Positions 7,925 through 15,646 of a stretch of 31,523 nt of DNA are shown here, piece after piece; the first letter of the stretch is position 1, and every line of letters begins with the position of its first letter. Under the pieces are notes generated by a model, which had not been told where the DNA came from, ran no database searches, and saw only the letters and a list, made by a program, of their open reading frames with translations. The stretch lies in NCBI GenBank assembly GCA_964573255.1, contig CAZNJB010000038.1, positions 1 through 31,523 of the forward strand, read 5' to 3'. This DNA is from CAYNUJ01 sp964573255 (GTDB lineage Bacteria; Bacteroidota; Ignavibacteria; Ignavibacteriales; Melioribacteraceae). The position numbers and the translations under genes were made by a program.

Positions 7925-10354
7925 ATGAAATTCATTCAAATATTAATTGAAAATAAAAAAGTTTTTTTTATTGCTTCGCTTTTGCTGGCTTTTGTCTTAG
8001 CTACTGTTTTTACTTCTTTTTCTTCCGGAATAAATAAGAGCACACGTAACTATCTGAATGGATTTTTAACTTCATCCCCCGATTCCAATATTGTTATAAT
8101 TGAAATTACTGAAAACGATATTAATCAATTAGGTTGGCCTTTAAAAAGAAATTACTATGCACTTCTGATCAATAAATTAAATTCGCTCGGTGCAAAAGCT
8201 ATTGGTTTGGAAGTATATCTCTCTCCCGATTTTTCAGCACAATCGATTTATAACGATTTGTTAATCGATGTGATAAAGAAAAAGAAAAATGTAGTACTTG
8301 GTTCCATTGCACGTAATTTGAATGAGAGTGACGGGAACAGAGAAGTGGAAATTTTATTGCCCGCACCGAAAGAAAAAGATACCACTCTTATCTCCGGACA
8401 CTTAAATTATTTTGCGTATGATGAATTAACAATTCCGTTAATAATTTCTTCGAACAAAAAAATGGAACCTTCCTTTTCTTGGGCATTATTTAAATTATTT
8501 AATAACGAAGAGATCGATAGAAAGGAAATTCAATTAAATATTAAGCATAATTTTGATGATTTTACCAAGATTTCACTGATTAAATTTCTTAAAGGAGAGA
8601 AGGCGGGTAATTTATTCCTTAAAGATAAGGTTGTATTAATTGGGGTAACGGCCCCCTCTTTAGCCAAATATGTTGACGTAGGTATCGCAGAAAAAATAAG
8701 TGGAATTTCGGTTCACGCTTTTGCCTTGGAGAATTTGATAAATAAAGATTATCTGATTACAGATTATAAATTAGTTTTTACCTTAATCACTCTTCTCCTA
8801 TTTGCTTTTATTATCTTGAAAGAAAAGACGAACAAATTATGGTTAGCATTTATTCTGCTATTTATTCTATATTCCGCAGTTTATACTTTTGCAAATATAT
8901 CGGTCGATTTTGCATTTCTTGTTTTAGCTTTCTTTTTAATTGAATCTAGCTCGAAGATTATTGAATTAATTGAGTCAAAAACAAAGATAGCCTCGTTTAC
9001 CCAGGAAAAAGAGATACTCCAAAGACGTCTTGCCGAGAAGGAAAGTGAACTTAATAATTTACGGCAAGAATTTATAAATAAGCAGAAAGAAGTTGACGAA
9101 AAATTAAAAGAAAGAATAGAAAATCTTCAAAAAGAAATTAATGACTTACGCGCTTATAAACTTGATGAAGAAAGAACTGAAATTGATTCTTCGGAATCGA
9201 AGAATTTCGAAGGAATTATTTATTCGAGTGCAAAAATGCAAGAGGTTGTCAATCTTATTTCAAAAGTTGCCACTTCGGATGCAACGGTTCTTATTTACGG
9301 AGAAAGCGGAAGCGGGAAAGAATTGGTTGCAAAAGCTCTACATAATTTAAGCAATAGAAAAGGGAAAAATTTCGTTGCCGTAAATTGTGCCGCTTTAACT
9401 GAGTCCCTACTCGAAAGTGAATTATTCGGTTACGTTAAGGGGGCTTTTACTAATGCACTTGCTGACAAAAAAGGTTTATTTGAAGCCGCCAACGATGGTA
9501 CAATATTTTTAGATGAAATTGGAGAAGTCAGTCCGGCATTTCAATCCAAACTATTACGCGTTTTGCAGAACGGTGAATATCATAAAGTGGGTTCAACCGA
9601 AGCATCTTATACGAATGCTCGAATTATTTCCGCTACAAATAAAGATTTGGAAAAACTCGTTAAAGAAAAAAAGTTTAGAGAGGATTTGTACTACAGACTT
9701 AATGTAATTTCTATTCATCTGCCGCCATTGCGTGAAAGGAAAGAGGATATTCCGGTTCTAGCCAATTACTTTTTGAAGAAGGAATCGGAAAAACTGAATA
9801 TTTCCAAAGCCGTGTTAACGCAATTGGAAAAATATGATTGGAGGGGAAATATTCGTGAATTGGAATCGATAATTAAAAGGGCGGCGATTTTTGCTTTGAG
9901 TGAAAACAGAGAATTGGTTCACTTAAGGGATTTACCGGATGAATTACGCTCCGGAATAAAAGATTCGATAGAAGAATTAATACTTGATTCGTTAAGAAAG
10001 AAAAAGTTTTCGCATTCTTCAATTAACGAAACTGCTTCGGAATTAGGTGGAATAAGTAGGACAATCATTTCAGAAAATCTTAGGGGTGTCTTCTTTAGAT
10101 ATTATGTGAAAAATAATTTCGACCATATTGCTGCAGTTACTCAATTAAGCGCCACCGAAGATGAAGAAGTAAATAATAGATTGATTTCGAAGACCGGAAC
10201 TTATTTAAAGAATGTGAAAAAGGATGTTGAGAAATATTCCGGTAAATCATTTGCGGAAATTAAAACAGCTTTAAATTCCAAATATAAAAACCTTCCGCAG
10301 CGGTATCACCGCTACCTCGATGAAATCATAAAACATTTTATCTCTGAAAAATAA
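7925..10354 (+). CDS. Membrane-bound CHASE2 sensor fused to a sigma-54 AAA+ activator
   Basis: An 809-residue one-component regulator. Order: TM1 (about 12-30); extracytoplasmic CHASE2-type domain (about 35-275, with VIIEITENDINQLGWPLKR and KDKVVLIGVTA); three further membrane segments (about 281-340); a charged coiled coil (about 355-415); then an AAA+ sigma-54-interacting domain (about 428-665). The AAA+ part has Walker A GESGSGKE (459-466), Walker B IFLDEIGE (527-534), arginine-finger region FREDLYYRLN (584-593) and WRGNIRELE (639-647). The sigma-54 contact loop reads GAFTNA (506-511) rather than GAFTGA. The C-terminus (about 680-809) is helical with a Fis-like HTH candidate near 697-725 and a second conserved-looking helical segment ending NLPQRYHRYLDE. 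CHASE2 normally heads kinases or cyclases. A sigma-54 promoter lies 125 bases after its stop. Confidence 0.93.
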   Translation: MKFIQILIENKKVFFIASLLLAFVLATVFTSFSSGINKSTRNYLNGFLTSSPDSNIVIIEITENDINQLGWPLKRNYYALLINKLNSLGAKAIGLEVYLSPDFSAQSIYNDLLIDVIKKKKNVVLGSIARNLNESDGNREVEILLPAPKEKDTTLISGHLNYFAYDELTIPLIISSNKKMEPSFSWALFKLFNNEEIDRKEIQLNIKHNFDDFTKISLIKFLKGEKAGNLFLKDKVVLIGVTAPSLAKYVDVGIAEKISGISVHAFALENLINKDYLITDYKLVFTLITLLLFAFIILKEKTNKLWLAFILLFILYSAVYTFANISVDFAFLVLAFFLIESSSKIIELIESKTKIASFTQEKEILQRRLAEKESELNNLRQEFINKQKEVDEKLKERIENLQKEINDLRAYKLDEERTEIDSSESKNFEGIIYSSAKMQEVVNLISKVATSDATVLIYGESGSGKELVAKALHNLSNRKGKNFVAVNCAALTESLLESELFGYVKGAFTNALADKKGLFEAANDGTIFLDEIGEVSPAFQSKLLRVLQNGEYHKVGSTEASYTNARIISATNKDLEKLVKEKKFREDLYYRLNVISIHLPPLRERKEDIPVLANYFLKKESEKLNISKAVLTQLEKYDWRGNIRELESIIKRAAIFALSENRELVHLRDLPDELRSGIKDSIEELILDSLRKKKFSHSSINETASELGGISRTIISENLRGVFFRYYVKNNFDHIAAVTQLSATEDEEVNNRLISKTGTYLKNVKKDVEKYSGKSFAEIKTALNSKYKNLPQRYHRYLDEIIKHFISEK

Positions 10355-10464
10355 GTAGCCTCCGGATACTCCTGATTTAATTAATCCATGCATTTCGCCG
10401 GAAAAACCAGTCATTTAAATTAATGGGGAAAATTCGTTAACATATTGTAAAATAATAAGTTAGC

Positions 10465-10530
10465 AGTTTGTTCGTTGTTTGGCACAATACGTGCAACCTT
10501 TTGAACAGAAAAATTGTCAAACAACAAACT
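10465..10530. repeat. Imperfect inverted repeat flanking the sigma-54 promoter
   Basis: The left arm 10465-10481 (AGTTTG-TTCG-TTGTTTG) is the inverse of the right arm 10518-10530 (CAAACAACAAACT), apart from a 4-base insertion. The left arm runs into the GG of the promoter's -24 element; the right arm lies in the predicted leader. It could be a binding site for a regulator or a by-product of low-complexity sequence. Confidence 0.35.
10479..10495 (+). promoter_or_regulatory. Sigma-54 (RpoN) -24/-12 promoter
   Basis: TTGGCACAATACGTGCA matches the consensus TTGGCACGNNNNTTGCW at 11 of 13 defined positions, with the invariant GG and GC dinucleotides at the required spacing. Transcription would start near 10506, leaving a leader of about 37 bases with the ribosome binding site GGAGG before the ATG at 10543. 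It lies between a sigma-54 activator gene and a lipoprotein gene, exactly where a target promoter is expected. The intergenic region from 10355 holds room for upstream activator sites. Confidence 0.8.
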
Positions 10531-10542
10531 ATCGGAGGAAAA

Positions 10543-11508
10543 ATGAAACGAACAACTAATTTAATAAGGCTCTTTGCACTTATCTTTGCCGGCTTAATTT
10601 TAGTAAGTGCTTGTAATAACCAAGATTCCATTGTTGGAGTGGACCAAACTACTGCTGATAAAGATGCATTATTAAAAATTTTGGATGCAGACGAAGCAAT
10701 TCAATCATTTGAACCGAATTATAACGAAGAAGATGCAATGAATTTTCTTGGAAAGACTAACACTCTTATTTATCCTGTAAGAGTTGGACAAAGAATGAGA
10801 CCTATCTCCCGTACCCTCGACGTCCAATTTTCAGGCGATACCGCATATGGAAAAGTAACTCGTACATTTGAAGGTGTTTTATTCATTGCCGCTTCTTATG
10901 AACCGTTTACTTGGGGAGATTCTAACGTTGTAGATACCATTATTACAAAAGAATTTACCACTACCATAACAAGAAATATTGTATTCACCAAGATAGGGAA
11001 TACAGATAATCCGATGCATAATTGGAGAATCAGCGCTATCTCATTACCCGAAGGTGGTACACTTACCGAAAATATTAAAATAAATAGCGTAACGGTATTT
11101 TTACCCGACGGGGATACGCTTACAATTACATCACCTAATGATTATTATTTAACTCACGAACCCGGAATGCACCATGGCGGAATGCATATGCTGCCTTCTC
11201 TTAATTGGAATCAAGAAGTATTGGTTCGTGTAGAAATCGCATCTGCTTATGCTGATACCGATTTTGTGACTTTAACTTATGGTGCAATACGCGGTGGAAC
11301 TCATCATAGAGACAAGAGAAAATTTGAACTTGTTTCGGAAGAATTTGATGGTACAATGTACACTAAGGTATATGAACAAACTTGGAAAACTCGTCAATCG
11401 CACGGTTGGAAACATGCTATTATTAACGCAATACCGCGTCAAGTTGTTTACGACGATGCTACCCCCGTCGAAGAAAGTACATGGGGCATCCCCTATAAGG
11501 TTAATTAA
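10543..11508 (+). CDS. Lipoprotein of unknown function, probable sigma-54 target
   Basis: A 321-residue exported lipoprotein. The signal peptide ends LILVSAC with lipidated Cys24. The open frame extends to 10468, but the ATG at 10543 follows GGAGG by four bases and gives a proper signal peptide, so it was chosen. The upstream extension would also cross the promoter. The mature part is mostly beta-type sequence. It has a histidine/methionine-rich stretch HEPGMHHGGMHM (205-216) and more histidines at HH (254-255) and SHGWKH (286-291), which could bind metal. I do not recognise a domain. It directly follows a sigma-54 promoter and is closed by its own terminator, so it is probably a monocistronic, highly expressed output of the CHASE2 activator. 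Confidence 0.88.
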   Translation: MKRTTNLIRLFALIFAGLILVSACNNQDSIVGVDQTTADKDALLKILDADEAIQSFEPNYNEEDAMNFLGKTNTLIYPVRVGQRMRPISRTLDVQFSGDTAYGKVTRTFEGVLFIAASYEPFTWGDSNVVDTIITKEFTTTITRNIVFTKIGNTDNPMHNWRISAISLPEGGTLTENIKINSVTVFLPDGDTLTITSPNDYYLTHEPGMHHGGMHMLPSLNWNQEVLVRVEIASAYADTDFVTLTYGAIRGGTHHRDKRKFELVSEEFDGTMYTKVYEQTWKTRQSHGWKHAIINAIPRQVVYDDATPVEESTWGIPYKVN

Positions 11509-11527
11509 TCAAAGACTAAGTAATTAT

Positions 11528-11556
11528 AAGCGTCCGCTTTTGCGGGCGCTTTTATT
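11528..11556 (+). terminator. Rho-independent terminator after the first lipoprotein gene
   Basis: The 10-bp stem AAGCGTCCGC/GCGGGCGCTT (one G-T wobble) with a TTTT loop is followed by a T-rich run (TTATTATTT). It separates the sigma-54-driven lipoprotein gene from the next three genes, which would need read-through or their own promoter. Confidence 0.88.
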
Positions 11557-11594
11557 ATTTAGTAAAATTATTATTCTTTTTTTATTTTGAAACA

Positions 11595-12530
11595 ATGAAA
11601 AGAAAATTTGATTACATATTATTATTACTGGCGTTTTTGTTAATTAGGTGTGGGGAACCATTACCTACTGAATTAATTTCAGATACGGGAAATACACAGA
11701 ACGAAGATTTTACCGTCGAAGTGGTTTCCCCTAATCCGGGAGATATCGATTATTCCAATGGATATGATTCTACAGGAATGATCACTACGGTGCCTCGGAA
11801 TTACTTTAATGTTATACTATTTAATAAAGTAATTGATGAGCGCCAGAAAATGACCAGAAAACAGGATATTGCCATAGCGGTCTTTTTTGATAAGAATAAA
11901 CCTGTTGCCACTCCTTCCGGAAATTTAATCGGTTATAACTCTTATAAAATAGGAAAAGTTTTTTTTAATGGGGATTCTGCACACGTAATGCCGCTTTTTG
12001 TGACCTATTTTAAAAATCATCTTCCGGTGGATACTCCCTTGGGACCAATGTATCTATTGCGAAGAAATTTAATGCGTATGATGAATCCGAATCCAATAGC
12101 CGATTTTAATTCTATTCTTAATATCAAGATTATTCCAGATAGCGCGCCGGATGAAATCCTGCAAAAAAATATTCTTGTTCCTGATAACCTCAATCCTTCG
12201 CTAATTGTAAGCGGAAAAAAAGGCGAAGGAAATTTGGAATTAGTATTGAAGTGGGAAAACATTCATCCGGAAACTCAAATTGAAATTATTATCGGTGGAG
12301 TAAAATTCGGAAGGCAGAATAGAATGCCACTACTTAAATTAAGAACAAGGGACGATGGTGAAGTGAGAATTCCTCCACGTATTTTGAAATCTATTCCTTT
12401 TGATAATTTTTCACATATGATTGTTACGGTTATCAGAAAAAATGAACTCAAAATAAATAGCCCGATTAACAACAATAAAACTCTTATTTCTACTCAAGTA
12501 ATTCATAATCTTATTTTTGATGTTCCGTAG
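11595..12530 (+). CDS. Putative lipoprotein of unknown function
   Basis: 311 residues. A hydrophobic N-terminus (YILLLLAFLLIRCG) places a cysteine at position 19, consistent with lipidation, although Arg just before the Cys is unusual for a lipobox. The remainder looks like a beta-rich extracytoplasmic protein with no motif I recognise. A segment around 200-270 (LVLKWENIHPETQIEIIIGG) has an Ig-like feel. The stop overlaps the next gene by 11 bases, so it is translated with the barrel/transglutaminase-like protein and probably works with it at the outer membrane. Confidence 0.75.
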   Translation: MKRKFDYILLLLAFLLIRCGEPLPTELISDTGNTQNEDFTVEVVSPNPGDIDYSNGYDSTGMITTVPRNYFNVILFNKVIDERQKMTRKQDIAIAVFFDKNKPVATPSGNLIGYNSYKIGKVFFNGDSAHVMPLFVTYFKNHLPVDTPLGPMYLLRRNLMRMMNPNPIADFNSILNIKIIPDSAPDEILQKNILVPDNLNPSLIVSGKKGEGNLELVLKWENIHPETQIEIIIGGVKFGRQNRMPLLKLRTRDDGEVRIPPRILKSIPFDNFSHMIVTVIRKNELKINSPINNNKTLISTQVIHNLIFDVP

Positions 12531-14511
12531 TATAAAGTATATAATCATATTGTTTTTCATTGTTTCCATAAGTGTAAAAGGTCAGCATTCATACGACCTT
12601 TACGGCAATTTGCCTATAACATTTAACGAGAGATTCAGATTGAATACATTCGAAGGAAATACATTGAATTACAATACCATCAGGGATTGGGAACTATCTC
12701 TGGTGATGGGGTATCAGTTCGAGAATACGGGAAATCAAAATTTGCATTTGCTTTCAATCGGTAAACGATTAGGCAAGCATTACCTTTACGCTCGTTTTAC
12801 ACCTGGATTTCAAAAGGATTTTAATTATTCTACCGGTTCGGTAATTAATAATTCCGATACTTCCCAAATTACATCTACATTGAATACTAATTTACATTAC
12901 GAAGAAACATTCGGTTTTGGTTATTCCTATAATTACTCGGAAAATTTATCACTTGGATTGTCACTCAGATATTTTCAGCAGCAATTTACAACAGATCAAA
13001 TAGCCCCGTTTTTTTCGGATACATTAAATTATATTGGTATTGAAACAACTAAAGAAGAGAGAAATTTTTTAAGAGCCGATATCGGTATTGCGTATAAACC
13101 TTACAAAAATTTATTGTTCGAAGTATCGTCTGCAAATTTACTGATTGCAAGTAAATTCGGTGTTGATTCAACCGGCGCAGCAATGAAGAATTACAAAGCG
13201 GCAATTCTCCGTACGGAATTCAATCCAACGGATAATTTTTCTCTATATGGCATTTATGAATCACGCGGTTCTGCAATTGCGGGACTATCTTATTCGCTGC
13301 CGATATTTGACGGCGACCTTTCTATTGGTTTTAGCGCTGCACATGATTATTTGGCGAATAAATTTTTAAGTTCAATTTCGCCGGCACTCAATTTTTCGAA
13401 TGAATTATTTTCCGTCACTTTAGTTGGAGTTAAAAATTTTAGGAGTCAGGAATATTTAACGGTTAATTATTTTCTCGAAAACGGAATTGAGAATTTGAGT
13501 AATAATATCTATGAGGGTGATCGTGTTCTTTTAGGAATAAATTTTTCACTTTCCTTTCTTCCTGAGAAGGTCGTAGAAATTAAGGAAGCCGAGGTTCTTA
13601 CTGATATCTTTCCTGCTTTCCAAGATGAGTATCAAACGAAACCTGTAGCAAAAGCCATCGTTAAAAATGTTTCCGATAAAGAAGTGACGGTGCAGCCCGT
13701 CAGTTATATTTTGGATTTTAACACGGAGGAAATCTATTCTCCGAAGGTTAGAATAAAACCGGGCGAAATTAAAGAAGTTTACTTTTATACTATTGTGCCC
13801 GAAAGAACCGGTAAAATCGAGAAAAGATTTATCACGCAAATAAGAATGAAATTGTTTGCCAAAAATTCCGAACCCGATGCTGAGATTCAAAAACCTATTT
13901 TAATAAATGATTCCAATGCTTGGGATGGTAAGGTTAGTAATCTTAGATACTATGTAACGAAGGATTTTTCCTATTCTCAGCAAGTGGCGAAGGAGATATT
14001 AAAAAATTATAAGACAGAGATAGAATCGAGTGATAAAAAAATAGGAACCTTTTTAAGAACCAAAATTTTATTCAATCATTTTGCCAAAGACATTCTGTAT
14101 GTTTCGGACCCACGTTCAGTTACGGATCGAGTCCAGTATCCAAATGAAACGCTTAAGCTGAAAGGCGGAGATTGTGATGACCTTTCGACTGCCTTTGCTT
14201 CTTTGTTGGAAAGTATTGGAATACAAACCGCATTTGTAGATTATAAATCGGAAAGTGGAATCAGTCACGTCAATTTATTGGTTAATACTAAACTAAAGCC
14301 ACAGGAAGCGGCTTTGATCACATCCAACGATAATAAATATATTTTAAGAAAAAACAGTGCGGGTGTAGATGAAATATGGATTCCATTGGAATTAACTCTT
14401 TTGACTAATTTTGAAGATTCGTGGAATAGTGCTGCAGAGAAATTTCAAAAAGAAGCGATTCAAAATTTTGGTTTAGCTAAAGGAAAGGTTGCAATAATTG
14501 ATATTTATTAA
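12520..14511 (+). CDS. Outer-membrane beta-barrel-like protein with C-terminal transglutaminase-like domain
   Basis: 663 residues from the ATG at 12520; a TTG one codon earlier is a less likely start. A signal peptide (1-21, ending SVKGQ) is followed by about 320 residues of alternating aromatic/hydrophobic strands with turns, typical of an outer-membrane barrel (for example FGFGYSYNYSENLSLGLSLRY). A sandwich-like linker (about 375-460) follows. The C-terminal region has a transglutaminase/cysteine-protease-like core: KGGDCDDLSTAFASLLESIG (Cys552), SHVNLLVNT (His583) and EIWIPLELT (Glu624 where Asp is usual). The barrel region alone could be read as a PorV- or PorP-like fold. The fusion is uncommon. 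It overlaps the upstream lipoprotein gene and is 11 bases from the FecR-like gene, so it belongs to a three-gene unit. Confidence 0.8.
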   Translation: MFRSIKYIIILFFIVSISVKGQHSYDLYGNLPITFNERFRLNTFEGNTLNYNTIRDWELSLVMGYQFENTGNQNLHLLSIGKRLGKHYLYARFTPGFQKDFNYSTGSVINNSDTSQITSTLNTNLHYEETFGFGYSYNYSENLSLGLSLRYFQQQFTTDQIAPFFSDTLNYIGIETTKEERNFLRADIGIAYKPYKNLLFEVSSANLLIASKFGVDSTGAAMKNYKAAILRTEFNPTDNFSLYGIYESRGSAIAGLSYSLPIFDGDLSIGFSAAHDYLANKFLSSISPALNFSNELFSVTLVGVKNFRSQEYLTVNYFLENGIENLSNNIYEGDRVLLGINFSLSFLPEKVVEIKEAEVLTDIFPAFQDEYQTKPVAKAIVKNVSDKEVTVQPVSYILDFNTEEIYSPKVRIKPGEIKEVYFYTIVPERTGKIEKRFITQIRMKLFAKNSEPDAEIQKPILINDSNAWDGKVSNLRYYVTKDFSYSQQVAKEILKNYKTEIESSDKKIGTFLRTKILFNHFAKDILYVSDPRSVTDRVQYPNETLKLKGGDCDDLSTAFASLLESIGIQTAFVDYKSESGISHVNLLVNTKLKPQEAALITSNDNKYILRKNSAGVDEIWIPLELTLLTNFEDSWNSAAEKFQKEAIQNFGLAKGKVAIIDIY

Positions 14512-14522
14512 GAGGTGAAAAA

Positions 14523-15200
14523 ATGAAAAGATTAATATTTATATTTTTAATTATTGCAGGAGTTATTTCGGCGCAGGAATTTACCGTAAAATCGGTAAAA
14601 GGAAAAGTATTAGCTCAAAAGGGAACCAGCGAGGAATTAGTTGAAGTAAAAGTGGGAGATAAACTTTCCGGCAGCGATCTGATATTGACCGAAAAGAATT
14701 CTTCAATCAGGCTGGAAAAGGAAGGGGAAACTTTTCTGTTGAGTTCAGATGCGGCGTTGAATGTAAATTACCTAAAAAAAATATCACTAAATGATTTATT
14801 ACTAGCTCTAGCAATGGAAGAATTAAAGGACTTGCCGAAGGAAGAAAGCACTTCAACTAACACTGCCGTTTACGGAAGTGAAGAGAGGCCGGCAGAAACT
14901 TTTACTGATGATTTTTTTGAAGTAATAGGGAAGAAAAAAATTAATGGCGCTAAACAATTAGCCGAAAAGGGTTACAAAGAATCCGCTATTCTAATGACTA
15001 AAGAAACATTTAGAAAATATCCCAATACCCGAAAAAGTATTGAAGACAGACTATTTTTAGTTGATCTTCTATTCGATATGAAATTATACGATGAATGTTT
15101 GAGTGAGTTGAAAAAAATCAAGACTACGGAGTTTGACAAGACTGAATCGGATTTAATTGAAGGGAGGATGAGAAAAATAAAGGCAATTTTATCGAATTGA
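14523..15200 (+). CDS. Periplasmic FecR-like protein with helical repeat tail
   Basis: 225 residues. The signal peptide (1-18) cleaves near ISA/QEF. Residues 20-85 have the FecR-domain pattern: VKGKVL, then VKVGDKLSGSDLILTEKNSSIRLEK and a final LLSSDAALNV. A Lys/Glu/Ser/Thr-rich linker (about 98-128) leads to a helical C-terminus (about 135-223) that looks like one or two TPR-type repeats (KQLAEKGYKESAILMTKETFRKYPN; LVDLLFDMKLYDECLSELKKI). The ribosome binding site AGAGGTG is well placed. It is the last gene of the envelope unit. FecR-like proteins are seen near CHASE2 proteins in other bacteria as I recall, which supports a functional link to the regulator upstream. Confidence 0.75.
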   Translation: MKRLIFIFLIIAGVISAQEFTVKSVKGKVLAQKGTSEELVEVKVGDKLSGSDLILTEKNSSIRLEKEGETFLLSSDAALNVNYLKKISLNDLLLALAMEELKDLPKEESTSTNTAVYGSEERPAETFTDDFFEVIGKKKINGAKQLAEKGYKESAILMTKETFRKYPNTRKSIEDRLFLVDLLFDMKLYDECLSELKKIKTTEFDKTESDLIEGRMRKIKAILSN

Positions 15201-15259
15201 TTTAATGTGACCGAACAATTCACTATATTCAGAAGACAATAAAAATAATTATAAAGTGT

Positions 15260-15646
15260 ATGCAAAATAAATTTAAAAAATATTTCACTCCGGAAGAAGC
15301 AAAACGGACCCTGCCATTGGTGAAAAATATCGTGAAAGATATACTTGATTACTCCTTTCAGATTAGAACCATTGCAGAATCCTTGAAAGAAAATCCTAGT
15401 GAAAATCCGGAAATACAATCCTTAATGGATAAATTAGAATTTTTTATGCAAGAATTGGAAGAGCTAGGATGTTTTTATAAGGACTGGAGTTTTTCGGTAG
15501 GACTCGTAGATTTTCCCTCGATTATAGATGGCGAAGAAGTCTTTCTTTGCTGGCGCAGTGATGAACATGATATAATATATTATCACTCAATTCAGGAAGG
15601 TTTTTCCGGAAGAAGATTAATCCCGCAGGAATATATTACAGTCTAA
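15260..15646 (+). CDS. DUF2203 family protein
   Basis: A small cytoplasmic protein of 128 residues matching DUF2203 along its length: KYFTPEEAKRTLPLVKNI at the N-terminus, a helical middle, GCFYKDW, then GLVDFPSIIDGEEVFLCWRSDE and GFSGRRLIP. The family's function is unknown. The stop codon overlaps that of the convergent dehydrogenase gene by 4 bases, so neither has a separate terminator. The 59-base gap upstream shows no terminator, so read-through from the envelope operon is possible. Confidence 0.85.
   Translation: MQNKFKKYFTPEEAKRTLPLVKNIVKDILDYSFQIRTIAESLKENPSENPEIQSLMDKLEFFMQELEELGCFYKDWSFSVGLVDFPSIIDGEEVFLCWRSDEHDIIYYHSIQEGFSGRRLIPQEYITV

Noticed and set aside
13546..13890. 114-codon minus-strand frame inside the barrel/transglutaminase-like gene
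   Set aside because: Entirely antisense to a well-supported gene, with no motif; a shadow frame.
14972..15418. 148-codon minus-strand frame across the FecR-like and DUF2203 genes
   Set aside because: Antisense to two supported genes; Phe/Ile/Asn-rich translation typical of AT-rich shadow frames.
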